DNA of 64,000 bases from Bacteroidota bacterium (GTDB taxonomy: Bacteria > Bacteroidota > Bacteroidia > Cytophagales > Spirosomataceae), in the NCBI GenBank assembly GCA_020161355.1, contig JAIUOF010000002.1, forward strand, positions 62,001 through 126,000. The letters are read 5' to 3'. Numbering within the stretch: the first letter of the stretch is position 1; each line of letters opens with the position of its first letter. The notes beneath the pieces were generated by a model that saw nothing but the letters and a program-made list of their open reading frames with translations, did no database searches and was not told the DNA's origin. Made by a program: the position numbers and the translations under genes. This document shows, piece by piece, positions 1 through 9,307 of this stretch.

Positions 1-1
1 C

Positions 2-1807
2 GCCAGTGTGATCGAAATCTGGACTGATGTAAACGGCATGATGACAGCTGACCCCAGGAAAGTAAAAAATGCCTTTACCATACCCGAAATTTCTTATTCT
101 GAAGCCATGGAATTATCTCACTTTGGGGCAAAAGTGATTTATCCGCCTAGCCTGGTACCTGCCTTTCAAAAAGATATTCCAATAAAAATACTGAATACTT
201 TTCAGGCTGAAAATCAAGGAACTACAATAAGCCGAAATTTTGCTCAAAAAAACCATTCCATTACCGGAATATCCTCCATTGATGACATTGCCCTTGTTAA
301 TCTTCAGGGTAACGGCATGATTGGGGTTGCTGGGGTGTCTGCCAAGCTTTTTGGTATTTTAGCGGAAAATAAAATTTCCGTTATCCTGATTTCCCAGGCT
401 TCTTCTGAGCATTCGATTTGTTTTGCAATCGATCCAAAATCATCTGAAAAAGTAAAAGGAATTTTGGAAGAAGGATTCAAAACTGAAATCCTGAACGGAG
501 ATATAGAAAATATAAATATTCAGCAAAATCTATCGATTATTGCGGTGGTTGGTGAAGGAATGAAGTCCACCTCCGGCACTTCAGGAAAGTTGTTTTCGGT
601 TTTGGGAAAAAATGGTATCAATGTAGTGGCCACCGCCCAGGGCTCTTCTGAGCTTAACATTTCGGTTGTAATCAGGAAGAAAGACATCAGTAAAGCCCTG
701 AACGCTATTCATGAGACTTTTTTCGAGGTTGACGGATTTACGCTGCATTTGTTTCTGGTAGGTCCAAGTGGGCTGATTGGCAAAACTTTACTTAAACAAA
801 TCAGTCAGCAGGCTGAATATCTTAAATCAGAAAAAAATCTGAATCTTAAATTGACAGGAGTAGCCAACACCAAGAAAATGTTGCTGAATCCAAATGGAAT
901 ATCGATAAATACCTGGGAGGAAGATTTAAACGCAGAAGGAGAAATAGTAAATTTAAGTGAGTTTATTTCTGATATTCAAGCTCTTAACCTTGCCAATAGT
1001 GTATTTGTTGATTCGACTGCTGATAAAGACATCGTGCAGTATTATTACCCTTTGCTCGATAGCAATATTTCGGTAATAACACCCAATAAAGTTGCTAATT
1101 CCGGCTCTTTTCAACAATACCAGGCTCTACAGGAAGTAGCCAAAAAACGAAATGTGAAATTTCTGTATGAAACCAATGTAGGTGCAGGATTACCATTAAT
1201 TAATACTTTGCAGGGGCTTATCAATAGTGGTGATAGAATCCATAAAATTGAAGCTGTTTTAAGTGGTACCTTGTCATATATTTTCAATACTTTTTCGCCG
1301 GAAAAAAGTTTCGTTGAAGTGGTAAAAGAGGCCAAAGCCAAAGGATACACCGAGCCCGACCCACGTGATGATCTCAACGGCACTGATGTAGCAAGAAAAA
1401 TATTGATACTTGCCCGGGAATGCGGATATTCACTTGAATTTGAAGAAGTTACGATTAATCCATTATTGAGCTCAGAAGCCTTAAATGCAAAAGATGTGGA
1501 TGCTTTTTATGCACAATTGGAAAAAGAGAATAACCTTTATGCTCAAAAAGTAAATGAAGCCAGCCAAAAAGGTGAAGTATTGAGGTTTATCGCCAAACTT
1601 GAAAATGGAAAAGCCAGCATCGGTTTGACGTCTGTTGGCAAAAGCCATCCTTTTTTCAATCTTGCAGGTTCTGAAAATATCGTTTCTTTTACCACAGAAA
1701 GATATTTCAACAATCCTTTGGTAGTAAAAGGGCCGGGGGCCGGGGCGGAAGTTACCGCAATGGGCGTTTTTGCCGACATAATAAGTTTAAGTAGTTTTTT
1801 AGCATAA
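2..1807 (+). CDS. thrA: Bifunctional aspartokinase/homoserine dehydrogenase (C-terminal part, cut by left edge)
   Basis: Catalyses the first and third steps of threonine/methionine synthesis from aspartate. The frame is open from base 2, and the first residues (IEIWTDVNGMMTADPRK) lie inside the aspartokinase domain, so about 215 N-terminal residues are missing; the GTG at position 8 is not a real start. Then come two ACT-type regulatory repeats (about residues 95-140 and 180-225 of the visible part, each with a GxxGxSGKLF-like core), the dinucleotide fold (LFLVGPSGLIG, about 248) and the dehydrogenase catalytic region (VLSGTLSYIFNTF, DPRDDLNGTDVARK). The end GPGAGAEVTAMGVFADI is the usual NAD(P)-side C-terminus. 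thrB follows after 9 bases, so the two form an operon. Family assignment is secure; feedback inhibition by threonine is inferred from the ACT repeats. Confidence 0.96.
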   Translation, partial: ASVIEIWTDVNGMMTADPRKVKNAFTIPEISYSEAMELSHFGAKVIYPPSLVPAFQKDIPIKILNTFQAENQGTTISRNFAQKNHSITGISSIDDIALVNLQGNGMIGVAGVSAKLFGILAENKISVILISQASSEHSICFAIDPKSSEKVKGILEEGFKTEILNGDIENINIQQNLSIIAVVGEGMKSTSGTSGKLFSVLGKNGINVVATAQGSSELNISVVIRKKDISKALNAIHETFFEVDGFTLHLFLVGPSGLIGKTLLKQISQQAEYLKSEKNLNLKLTGVANTKKMLLNPNGISINTWEEDLNAEGEIVNLSEFISDIQALNLANSVFVDSTADKDIVQYYYPLLDSNISVITPNKVANSGSFQQYQALQEVAKKRNVKFLYETNVGAGLPLINTLQGLINSGDRIHKIEAVLSGTLSYIFNTFSPEKSFVEVVKEAKAKGYTEPDPRDDLNGTDVARKILILARECGYSLEFEEVTINPLLSSEALNAKDVDAFYAQLEKENNLYAQKVNEASQKGEVLRFIAKLENGKASIGLTSVGKSHPFFNLAGSENIVSFTTERYFNNPLVVKGPGAGAEVTAMGVFADIISLSSFLA

Positions 1808-1816
1808 TATATATAA

Positions 1817-2746
1817 GTGGAATCAATCAAAGTTTACGCCCCGGCCACCGTTGCCAATGTTGCATGTGGATTTGACATATTTGGTCTGGCAGTTGAAAAT
1901 CCGGGCGATGAAGTAATCGTAAAAAAAAGAAATGACGACAAAATCATTATTACCGAAATTACGGGAGACCAGGGAAAGCTTACTTTTGACCCTCAAAAAA
2001 ATACAGTAACTGTTCCGATTATCAAGTATCTGGAACATCTCAACAAAAGAACCGGATTTGATGTTATTTTACACAAAAAAATGCCTCTGGGCAGTGGCTT
2101 GGGTAGTAGCTCGGCCAGCTCAGTAGCAGGTGTATATGCTGTAAATCAACTACTTGACCAAGCCCTTCCTACCAGAGAACTTTTGCAGTTTGCCATGGAA
2201 GGCGAAAGGATTGCCTGTGGCTCAGCCCATGCCGACAATGTGGCTCCTGCACTGATGGGTGGATTCGTAGTCATAAGATCTTATTCTCCATTGGACTTTT
2301 TTAATGTCCCAACACCCGACGATCTTTATGTGACGATTGTGCATCCCGACATCGAAGTAAACACCAAGGACGCTCGTTATATCCTTAAAAACGAAGTTTC
2401 CCTGAAAAAGGCCATTTCACAGATGGGAAACGTGGCAGGCATGATAGCAGGCTTAATATCGGGAGATTATAGTTTGATATCACGATCGATGGTAGATTTA
2501 ATCATTGAACCAGTGAGGTCTATTTTGATTCCTCAGTTTTTTGAAGTTAAAATGGCTGCAGTAGATTCCGGAGCACTTGGATGCAGCATTTCAGGGGCGG
2601 GTCCTTCGATTTTTGCTTTCTCTAAAGGCAAAGAAACAGCCGAAAAAGTCGCTGTTGCAATGGCCAGAGAATATCAAAAAGTAGATATAAAAACCAACGT
2701 TTTTGTTTCGCCAATCAATAAAATAGGACCAAAAATTTTGGATTAA
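1817..2746 (+). CDS. thrB: Homoserine kinase
   Basis: Phosphorylates homoserine to O-phosphohomoserine in the threonine pathway (cytoplasm). GHMP kinase family: the ATP-binding loop PLGSGLGSSSASS is at residues 90-102 and the C-terminal glycine motif SGAGPS at 259-264; the N-terminal AxxANxxxGFD motif is at 10-20. The length of 309 residues is normal. The start is a GTG nine bases after thrA; the conserved N-terminus (VYAPATVANVACGFD) begins right after it and no ATG is available. thrC is not next to it: the following gene is a DUF4254 protein, so the operon is thrAB only within this window. Confidence 0.96.
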   Translation: MESIKVYAPATVANVACGFDIFGLAVENPGDEVIVKKRNDDKIIITEITGDQGKLTFDPQKNTVTVPIIKYLEHLNKRTGFDVILHKKMPLGSGLGSSSASSVAGVYAVNQLLDQALPTRELLQFAMEGERIACGSAHADNVAPALMGGFVVIRSYSPLDFFNVPTPDDLYVTIVHPDIEVNTKDARYILKNEVSLKKAISQMGNVAGMIAGLISGDYSLISRSMVDLIIEPVRSILIPQFFEVKMAAVDSGALGCSISGAGPSIFAFSKGKETAEKVAVAMAREYQKVDIKTNVFVSPINKIGPKILD

Positions 2747-2773
2747 GTATCTGATTTAAAAATTATTACATCA

Positions 2774-3376
2774 ATGAACGCTAAAAAAATAAATAATATT
2801 TTCAGAGAAACTATTGCTGACTACCACCTTACTGACCACGTAGATCATCCAATGCCGGTAAAATATCAAAATGATAAATTTTTGTCGCTATTGTATTTAA
2901 AAAATTGGATTGATACGGTACAGTGGCATCTGGAAGACATCATCCGTGACCCTGAGAATGATCCTAAGTATTTGGTTGAGATAAAAAGACGAATTGATGC
3001 ATCCAATCAACACAGGACTGATACGGTGGAACAAATAGATGAATATCTTTTTGAGCAATTGAAAGATACAAAAGCATTACCTTCTGCCAGGATGAACTCC
3101 GAAACTCCTGCATGGCTATTAGATCGTATGTCTATACTCCAATTAAAAATATACCATTTTGAAGACCAGCTAAAAAGAGCTGATCTTAGTGATGAATTGA
3201 GAAAATCAGTGAGTCACAAGCTGGCTGTTTTGAAAGTACAGGAGAATGACCTGGAAGTTTGTTTTGACGAACTTATGGAAGATCTCTTATCCGGAAAAAA
3301 ATACATGAAATTGTACAAACAGATGAAAATGTACAATGACCCTAACCTCAATCCTGTGTTTTATAATAAAAAATGA
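2774..3376 (+). CDS. DUF4254 domain protein
   Basis: A 200-residue, mostly helical, highly charged cytoplasmic protein without signal peptide or membrane segment. It matches the DUF4254 pattern I know from Bacteroidota (helical N-terminus, WHLEDIIRDP block at about residues 54-63, RIDASNQHRTDTVEQID at about 75-91, then a coiled-coil-like stretch with MSILQLKIYHFEDQL). No catalytic motif is visible and no function is established. It overlaps the next gene (a GT9 glycosyltransferase) by 4 bases, implying translational coupling and perhaps a role in envelope glycan assembly; that role is inference from context only. Confidence 0.8.
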   Translation: MNAKKINNIFRETIADYHLTDHVDHPMPVKYQNDKFLSLLYLKNWIDTVQWHLEDIIRDPENDPKYLVEIKRRIDASNQHRTDTVEQIDEYLFEQLKDTKALPSARMNSETPAWLLDRMSILQLKIYHFEDQLKRADLSDELRKSVSHKLAVLKVQENDLEVCFDELMEDLLSGKKYMKLYKQMKMYNDPNLNPVFYNKK

Positions 3377-4431
3377 AACCTGCTAAAAACATAATGGTTT
3401 TCAGGTTTTCCGCGATGGGCGATGTGGCCCTTACTTTGATATCTTTTAAGATTTTACTCGAAAAATATCCGCAAACACAAATTAACTTAGTCACCAGGTC
3501 AAAATTTTCTGTTTTCTTCGAAAATCAAAAAGGTATTTCTGTGATTCCGGTTGACTTTGAAAATTATTGGGGAATTTTCGGACTTTATAATTTATACAAA
3601 CATCTAAAAAAACTTAAGCCAGAGATCGTTTTCGATTTACACCAAAACATCAGAACATTTATTCTTAAAATATTTTTCACATTTTCGGGCATCAAATCTT
3701 ATACTATTAACAAAAGTAGAAAAGAAAAAAAAGAACTTATTACTCAAAAGAAGTTTGCTTTACTGCCACATACCATTCAAAGATATCTGGATACTTTTAA
3801 CCAAAGTACGTATTTTGATAATCTTATTTTTGACAATAATTATCGCCAAATATTTGATTTTCAAGCAAAAGAATACCCTGAAGTAAACAAGTTCCTGCAA
3901 AATTTTTCAGAAAAAAAACTAGTCGGAATTGCTCCATTTGCACAACACGCAGGAAAAATCTGGCCCATTGAAAACTATAAAATTCTTTCAGAAAAAATTA
4001 AACAGAATTTTCCTGATTCTGAAATTCTGTTTTTTGGAGGAGGAAAAAAAGAGGATGATTTTATAAATAAAAAATTAAAAAATGCCGGAATAAATTTGAT
4101 TGGAAAATTCACTTTGTCCGAGGAAATTTACCTGATTTCACGGCTAAAGCTTTTGATTACCGGAGATAGCTCTAACATGCATTTCGCTGCCATGACAGGC
4201 ATACCAGTTATAAGTATTTGGGGAGCCACACATTATTTTGCAGGCTTTGGACCCGTTTTTCAAGCATTAGACAATCTAGTGGAAATTCCTAAAAGTGACC
4301 TCAATTGCCGTCCTTGCTCGGTATATGGCAATAAGCCGTGCAAAAGAGGTGATTACGCATGTCTCAATTGGATCAACCCCAATATGGTATTGGAAAAAGT
4401 TAATATTTACCTAAAAGAGGCTTCACTTTAA
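3373..4431 (+). CDS. Glycosyltransferase family 9 (heptosyltransferase-like)
   Basis: Transfers a sugar, classically ADP-heptose, to lipopolysaccharide core at the inner face of the cytoplasmic membrane. Visible features are the N-terminal GT-B start (IMVFRFSAMGDVALTL), the GIAPFAQHAGKIWP acceptor-side motif at about 185-198, and the nucleotide-sugar region with GDSSNMH at 264-270 followed by GIPVISIWGATH. The C-terminus carries four cysteines (C312, C315, C323, C330) in a CRPCSVYGNKPC pattern common in Bacteroidota members. The start overlaps the DUF4254 gene (ATGA). A hairpin lies just after the stop. Substrate cannot be read from the sequence. Confidence 0.88.
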   Translation: MKPAKNIMVFRFSAMGDVALTLISFKILLEKYPQTQINLVTRSKFSVFFENQKGISVIPVDFENYWGIFGLYNLYKHLKKLKPEIVFDLHQNIRTFILKIFFTFSGIKSYTINKSRKEKKELITQKKFALLPHTIQRYLDTFNQSTYFDNLIFDNNYRQIFDFQAKEYPEVNKFLQNFSEKKLVGIAPFAQHAGKIWPIENYKILSEKIKQNFPDSEILFFGGGKKEDDFINKKLKNAGINLIGKFTLSEEIYLISRLKLLITGDSSNMHFAAMTGIPVISIWGATHYFAGFGPVFQALDNLVEIPKSDLNCRPCSVYGNKPCKRGDYACLNWINPNMVLEKVNIYLKEASL

Positions 4432-4438
4432 ATCTCTT

Positions 4439-4463
4439 TTAATTCCTGAAAACCAGGAATTAA
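4439..4463. terminator. Hairpin between convergent GT9 and mpl genes
   Basis: Perfect 10-bp stem TTAATTCCTG / CAGGAATTAA with a 5-base loop, sitting between the GT9 stop and overlapping the mpl stop codon. Neither strand has a clear run of T after the stem, so it may be a weak or factor-assisted terminator or an mRNA end-stabilising hairpin serving both convergent transcripts. Confidence 0.45.
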
Positions 4464-5845
4464 TCTACCGGCAATGCGAGAATTTCCTCTGCAAATTTAG
4501 GTAAATCAAGTCCGCCAAAAGTGCCTGAAGACATCAAAAGCAAATTGGATTTTTTCCAATTTTGTTTTTTCAAAAACGCAACAAGATCTTCCTGTTTGGT
4601 AAAAACTTCCAAATCATCTCTGCCAAAATATTTTTTAATATCATCAATTGACAATTCAGGCATTTTCTTCATTTCAAGCGTATGGGGAGAGAAGAAAACC
4701 GCGGCCACATCAGCATCATTAAGCTTCTGAAAATACTGAGGTAAAAAGTCGTTGTTGAGACTGGAATAAGTATGTAATTCATAACAAGCGATCAATCTGC
4801 GGTCATCATACAATTCTTTGGCGGCATTTGTGGTGGCTCCAACTTTACTCGGTGCGTGAGCAAAGTCTCTGAAAATAAGCGTATTGTCATTTAAACCCAA
4901 TGTCTCCAATCTTTTAGCAGCACCCTTAAAACTCTTTATAGCTTCGTAGAACATTTCATCAGTGATCCCTATTTGTCTCATGATGATCTGTGCTCCCTGA
5001 AGATTTTTCATGTTGTGTTCACCAAAAATTAAAAGAGGCACTTCTCCGTTTGAGGTCTGAAGGAAAACCTTCCCGTTCACAACTTTATAAGGATGCTTTT
5101 CATAAGGAAATCTTATCAAATCAACCTTGTCTTTTTCACAAACTTCTTTCAGAATTGCGTCAGTCTTATCATAGACCAAAACACCGGTTTTTTCCATTCC
5201 GTCGATTAGATCTTCAAATGCCTTTACATAGCTTTCGAAAGTCGGAAATACATTGAAATGATCCCAGGCCACTCCACTGATGAGTGTGATATCAGGATGA
5301 TAAAACAAAAACTTGGACTTCATTTCGATAGCTGATGAAAGGTATTCATCGCCTTCGATGACAATCACAGGAGCATCTTCAGTGAGCTTAACCATCAGGT
5401 CAAAACCTTCAATCTGAGCACCTACCAAATAGTCAAAGTTACGTTTATGATAAGCCAAAACATGCAGAATTATACTCGTAATGGATGTTTTCCCATGGCT
5501 ACCTGCAATCACTATTCTTTGTTTATTTTTGGACTGCTCATAAATATATTCCGGGAAAGAATACACTTTCAGACCTAACTCAATGGCTCTTAAAAGCTCA
5601 GGATTGTCTTTTCTGGCGTGCATTCCTAAGATTATTGCTTCAAGATCTGAATTGATTTTTTCAGGAAACCAACCAAATTTATCAGGTAAAATTCCTGCTT
5701 TTTCCAATCTCGATTTCGCTGGTTCATAAATTTCATCATCTGATCCACTCACCTGATATCCTTTAGCAGCCAGGGCCAAAGCCAAATTGTGCATAACAGC
5801 ACCACCAACTGCAATAAAATGTATTTTTCCGAGCTTATTTGCCAT
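4460..5845 (-). CDS. mpl: UDP-MurNAc:L-Ala-gamma-D-Glu-meso-DAP ligase (Mpl) family
   Basis: Reattaches recycled murein tripeptide to UDP-MurNAc in peptidoglycan recycling. Mur ligase architecture: N-terminal Rossmann-like domain (IHFIAVGGAVMHNLA, residues 8-22, then VSGSDDEIYEP), ATP-binding loop GSHGKT at 115-120 (serine where most Mur ligases have threonine), a central domain with EGDEYLSSA, and a C-terminal domain with RDFAHAPSKVGAT. 461 residues is the expected length. The N-terminal GSDxxxYEP pattern favours Mpl over MurC, although a MurC-like role cannot be excluded without a search. Divergent from the arginine decarboxylase gene with a 128-base gap. Confidence 0.85.
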   Translation of the reverse strand: MANKLGKIHFIAVGGAVMHNLALALAAKGYQVSGSDDEIYEPAKSRLEKAGILPDKFGWFPEKINSDLEAIILGMHARKDNPELLRAIELGLKVYSFPEYIYEQSKNKQRIVIAGSHGKTSITSIILHVLAYHKRNFDYLVGAQIEGFDLMVKLTEDAPVIVIEGDEYLSSAIEMKSKFLFYHPDITLISGVAWDHFNVFPTFESYVKAFEDLIDGMEKTGVLVYDKTDAILKEVCEKDKVDLIRFPYEKHPYKVVNGKVFLQTSNGEVPLLIFGEHNMKNLQGAQIIMRQIGITDEMFYEAIKSFKGAAKRLETLGLNDNTLIFRDFAHAPSKVGATTNAAKELYDDRRLIACYELHTYSSLNNDFLPQYFQKLNDADVAAVFFSPHTLEMKKMPELSIDDIKKYFGRDDLEVFTKQEDLVAFLKKQNWKKSNLLLMSSGTFGGLDLPKFAEEILALPVD

Positions 5846-5973
5846 ATTAATTTTGAAGATTCTATTCTGCTGTCCCGTGAATAACCATTGAAAAGCATAT
5901 TTGCAAAGTTCTAAAAATTATATCAATTTTGCACGATATTTTTCCAAAAGCCCACGTGGCTGCAAATAAATAA

Positions 5974-7428
5974 ATGAAAAGATACATCGATTTGATTCAA
6001 CAGACATTCGAATTCCCTACACGAGAGTTCGGAGTTGACCAATCAAACAATTTGCTATTTAACAACGTACCGCTCATGGACGTTATCAAAAGATACGGCA
6101 CCCCATTGAGAATAACCTATTTACCAAAAATTGGTGAACATATTGAGCATTCGAAAGTTCTTTTTAAGAATGCCATGAAAAAATACAATTATAAGGGGAG
6201 TTATACCTATTGTTATTGTACCAAATCGTCGCATTTTAAGTTTATTTTAGAAACTGCCTTAAAATATAATATACATTTAGAGACTTCTTCAGCATTTGAT
6301 ATGCCTTTGTTAAAAACACTTTACAAAGAAGGGAAAGTTTCAAAAGATACCTTTATCATATGCAACGGCCACAAAATGCCTCAGTATTTAGAATATATCA
6401 CAGAGTTTTTAAACGACGGATTTACCAACTGTACTCCGGTTTTAGACAATTTGGGTGAAATAGATTATTATTTGCAAAATGTTAAAGCTGAAAATGTAAA
6501 TCTGGGTATCAGAATTGCCACTGACGAAGAACCTACTTTTTCTTTTTATACTTCCAGACTAGGCATCAGATACAAAGATGTAGATGAACTTTATAATGAG
6601 AAAATCAAACCCAATCCCAGGTTTAAGCTCAAAATGCTGCATTTTTTCATTAATTCCGGCATAAAAGATACGGCTTATTATTGGTCAGAGCTCACCAGGT
6701 TTATGTTTAAATACTGTGAACTCAAAAAAATATGCCCTGAGCTTGACTCCATTGACATCGGCGGGGGTATGCCTATTCAGACATCTGTGGTGTATAATTT
6801 TGACTATCAGGCCATGGTTGATGAAATCATTGAGAACATTCAGTGGATATGTCACAAAAACAATGTTCCTGTTCCTAACATTCTTACAGAGTTTGGAAGC
6901 TATACTGTTGGTGAAAGTGGAGCTATTTTGTATAAAATCATTGATCAAAAGCAACAAAATGATCGTGAGCTTTGGTACATGATTGATGGCTCATTTATTA
7001 CCCAATTACCTGATTCATGGGGAATTGGTCAAAAATACATCATGCTACCGGTAAACAATTGGGATGCCCCATATACCAAAGTTAACCTAGGTGGTCTGAC
7101 CTGTGACTCAGCGGATTATTACAATACCGAATCGCATTCAGAAGACCTCTACATGCCTATGGTCGATGACAATAATACCGAAGAAGAGCAGTTTATTGGA
7201 TTTTTTCATACCGGTGCTTATCAGGAATCTTTGGGTGGCTATGGCGGTATTCAACACTGCCTGATACCGGCTCCAAAGCATGTTTTAATTGATTTTGATG
7301 AAAACGGTAAGCTTTGTACCGAGCTTTTTGCACCAGAACAAAAAGCTGATTCGATGTTAAAGATATTGGGTTATAAATCGGAGCGGGCAAAACCTGAACC
7401 TCTGCCATCATCTGATGGCACACATTAA
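5974..7428 (+). CDS. speA: Arginine decarboxylase (PLP fold III, Bacteroidota type)
   Basis: Decarboxylates arginine to agmatine, the first step of the agmatine route to polyamines; cytoplasmic, PLP-dependent. It follows the short (about 465-485 residue) Flavobacteriia/Cytophagia form closely. The PLP lysine is K84 in YCYCTKSSHF, the phosphate loop is GGGMP at 263-267, MLHFFI at 221-226 carries the ring-stacking His, and the substrate-side cysteine-aspartate pair is C377-D378 (GGLTCDSADYYN). The C-terminus has the family motif GAYQESLGGYGGIQHC. Family members include ornithine, diaminopimelate and carboxynorspermidine decarboxylases, so arginine as substrate rests on resemblance to annotated relatives. 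Confidence 0.87.
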   Translation: MKRYIDLIQQTFEFPTREFGVDQSNNLLFNNVPLMDVIKRYGTPLRITYLPKIGEHIEHSKVLFKNAMKKYNYKGSYTYCYCTKSSHFKFILETALKYNIHLETSSAFDMPLLKTLYKEGKVSKDTFIICNGHKMPQYLEYITEFLNDGFTNCTPVLDNLGEIDYYLQNVKAENVNLGIRIATDEEPTFSFYTSRLGIRYKDVDELYNEKIKPNPRFKLKMLHFFINSGIKDTAYYWSELTRFMFKYCELKKICPELDSIDIGGGMPIQTSVVYNFDYQAMVDEIIENIQWICHKNNVPVPNILTEFGSYTVGESGAILYKIIDQKQQNDRELWYMIDGSFITQLPDSWGIGQKYIMLPVNNWDAPYTKVNLGGLTCDSADYYNTESHSEDLYMPMVDDNNTEEEQFIGFFHTGAYQESLGGYGGIQHCLIPAPKHVLIDFDENGKLCTELFAPEQKADSMLKILGYKSERAKPEPLPSSDGTH

Positions 7429-7502
7429 TTCAGGCATAAAAATTGCTTTGATTTTGAAATACTAATAGGATTAAAAAATCGTTAAAACCAGAAAAAAATT
7501 TA

Positions 7503-7631
7503 ATGAAAACAAAAATTGCACTTTTAGCTCTGTTTTCGGTGGTGCTTTTTGCATCTTGCAGAAAACAGCCATGCCCTGCTTATGGCAAAACTACCAAAGA
7601 GCTGAATACTATATCTAAACATTCGGTTTAA
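7503..7631 (+). CDS. Small lipoprotein, 42 residues
   Basis: A short open frame with a complete lipoprotein signal: M-K-T-K, a hydrophobic stretch (about residues 5-17), then lipobox LFASC with the lipid-bearing cysteine at residue 19. The mature peptide is only about 24 residues (CRKQPCPAYGKTTKEL...). It lies 74 bases after the arginine decarboxylase and is followed by a 168-base non-coding gap. The lipobox and uninterrupted frame make it credible although it is very short. Function unknown; it is likely exported to the periplasm and anchored in a membrane. I recognise the C-P-A-Y element as recurrent in small Bacteroidota lipoproteins, but this is memory, not a search. Confidence 0.6.
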   Translation: MKTKIALLALFSVVLFASCRKQPCPAYGKTTKELNTISKHSV

Positions 7632-7714
7632 AACAGGCTCTTCGCTAATTTTCAACCACTTAATATTCTCTTTTCAATTTTCCTTTCTGATTTTTTATCA
7701 AGCAAAGGGATGTT

Positions 7715-7744
7715 TTACATTATTCAAATAGAATTTTAATGTAA
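7715..7744. repeat. Inverted repeat upstream of the amino-sugar operon
   Basis: Arms TTACATTA and TAATGTAA (perfect, 8 bp) separated by 14 bases, about 55 bases before the start of the FdtA-like gene. AT-rich, so chance occurrence is possible; could be an operator for the three-gene sugar operon. A second shorter pair (AACCGT / ACGGTT) follows at about 7756-7787. Confidence 0.3.
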
Positions 7745-7799
7745 TAAAATTGGAAAAACCGTAAAAAAATTAGTAATTCACGGTTCAATAGGATTTTAA

Positions 7800-8213
7800 A
7801 TGGCAAACATCATCAAGCTTAAATCAGTAGAGAGTCAGGATGGAATACTTTCGGTATTTGAGCATCTTATGCCCGGACATATAGAAAGGGTGTATTTTAT
7901 TTATGGTGTGCCTGAATTCAGAATTAGGGGAGGTCACCGACACCATACCACATGGCAAGGTCTTGTTTGTCTTCATGGGTCTTGTAAAGTTTATGTGCAG
8001 GAAAGTCATCATTCCGATGATACTTTTTTACTCGATAACCCTCAAAAATGCCTTTTACTCAAGCCCACCGATTGGCATCAAATGTATGATTTTTCGGATG
8101 ATTGCATTCTATTAGTAATGGCTAATAAAAATTACGACCCCGAAGATTATATTGACGAAGCCTATCAGGAAGAAAAAGTCATTACCATAAGTGACGTTTT
8201 GAATTCTCTTTAA
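7800..8213 (+). CDS. fdtA: Sugar 3,4-ketoisomerase (FdtA/QdtA-like cupin)
   Basis: Isomerises dTDP-4-keto-6-deoxyglucose to the 3-keto sugar, preparing it for amination at C3. Single cupin domain of 137 residues; the histidine-rich motif RGGHRHHTTWQ is at 43-53 (H46, H48, H49), and the second cupin half contains LLLKPTDWHQMYDFS near 86-100. Whether the product is the galacto (FdtA) or gluco (QdtA) epimer cannot be told from this sequence. Its stop codon overlaps the start of the aminotransferase gene (TAATG), the usual partner enzyme, which supports the assignment strongly. Confidence 0.88.
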   Translation: MANIIKLKSVESQDGILSVFEHLMPGHIERVYFIYGVPEFRIRGGHRHHTTWQGLVCLHGSCKVYVQESHHSDDTFLLDNPQKCLLLKPTDWHQMYDFSDDCILLVMANKNYDPEDYIDEAYQEEKVITISDVLNSL

Positions 8214-9307
8214 TGAATATCCCTTTTTTACCTTTAAAATCACTAAACCAACCATATACGGAGGAATTCAAGAACATCTTTGAGGAATTTCTTGAGTCTG
8301 GCTATTATATATTGGGAAAAGGTGTAAAGGATTTTGAAGAAGAATTTGCGAATTATTGCCAGGCTGAATATGCCATAGGAGTTGCAAATGGACTCGATGC
8401 ACTTGAATTGATCTTCCAGTCACTCAATTTACCTGAAAAATCGGAGATAATTGTACCGGCTAATACTTATTATGCATCTATCATATCGGTTATTAATTCT
8501 GGATTGAATCCAATTTTTGCCGAACCCCAATACCATGATTTTCTAATTGATCCTGAAGACATTACAAAAAAAATCACTCCCAAAACTAAAGCAATATTGG
8601 CAGTAAACCTTTATGGAAAGATGTGTGATTATAATGAGCTTTTAAAGATTTGCGAGGATCACCATCTTTACCTGATTATTGATGCTGCCCAAAGTCATGG
8701 TGCTGATTACAAGGGCAAAAAAAATATCTCCGGTGCTATAGCAACAGCTTACAGTTTTTACCCAACCAAAAATCTTGGGGCACTTGCTGACGCGGGTGCA
8801 GTAGTAACAGACAACTTTGAAGTTTTTGAAAAAATATCAAAATTGAGAAATTATGGCTCAAATGTCCGTTACAATTTTGAATTGGTTGGAAAAAATAGCC
8901 GTCTGAGTGAATTGCAGGCCAAATTTTTAAGCTTAAAACTTAAAAACCTTGACGAGGAAATAAATACAAGAAGAAAAATCGCAGGATATTATTTTAAAAA
9001 TATCCGGAATACAAATATCATTTTACCCCCTTCAAACTCAATAAACGAGGATGGATGGCATCTTTTTGTAATCAAAACCAAAGAAAGAGAACGATTTACA
9101 AAATATTTAACCGAAGCGGGAATCGGTTTTGACATTCATTATCCCAAAGCACCTCATCACCAAATTGCCTTGGAAAAATATAGCAAACTAAATTTACTAA
9201 TAACCGAACAAATCCATAGAGAGGTTGTTAGTTTACCTTTAAATTCAACTTTAAAAGAGGAAGAAATTGCGTATATTGCAGATAAGATCAATAAATTCAT
9301 GCCATGA
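8213..9307 (+). CDS. fdtB: DegT/DnrJ/EryC1 sugar aminotransferase (FdtB-like)
   Basis: PLP-dependent transfer of an amino group from glutamate to the 3-keto sugar nucleotide made by the preceding enzyme, giving dTDP-3-amino-3,6-dideoxyhexose. Fold I aminotransferase: DAAQSHGA at 157-164 with the PLP-stacking region, PLP lysine K186 in SFYPTKNLGA, then GSNVRYNFELVGKNSRLSE. 364 residues is normal for the family. It is translationally coupled to the genes on both sides (1-base and 4-base overlaps). No N-acyltransferase, the usual third enzyme, is encoded in this operon. Confidence 0.9.
   Translation: MNIPFLPLKSLNQPYTEEFKNIFEEFLESGYYILGKGVKDFEEEFANYCQAEYAIGVANGLDALELIFQSLNLPEKSEIIVPANTYYASIISVINSGLNPIFAEPQYHDFLIDPEDITKKITPKTKAILAVNLYGKMCDYNELLKICEDHHLYLIIDAAQSHGADYKGKKNISGAIATAYSFYPTKNLGALADAGAVVTDNFEVFEKISKLRNYGSNVRYNFELVGKNSRLSELQAKFLSLKLKNLDEEINTRRKIAGYYFKNIRNTNIILPPSNSINEDGWHLFVIKTKERERFTKYLTEAGIGFDIHYPKAPHHQIALEKYSKLNLLITEQIHREVVSLPLNSTLKEEEIAYIADKINKFMP

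Noticed and set aside
5954..5965. CCACGTGG element before arginine decarboxylase
   Set aside because: Eight-base symmetry 10-15 bases before the ATG, without extension; not distinguishable from chance.
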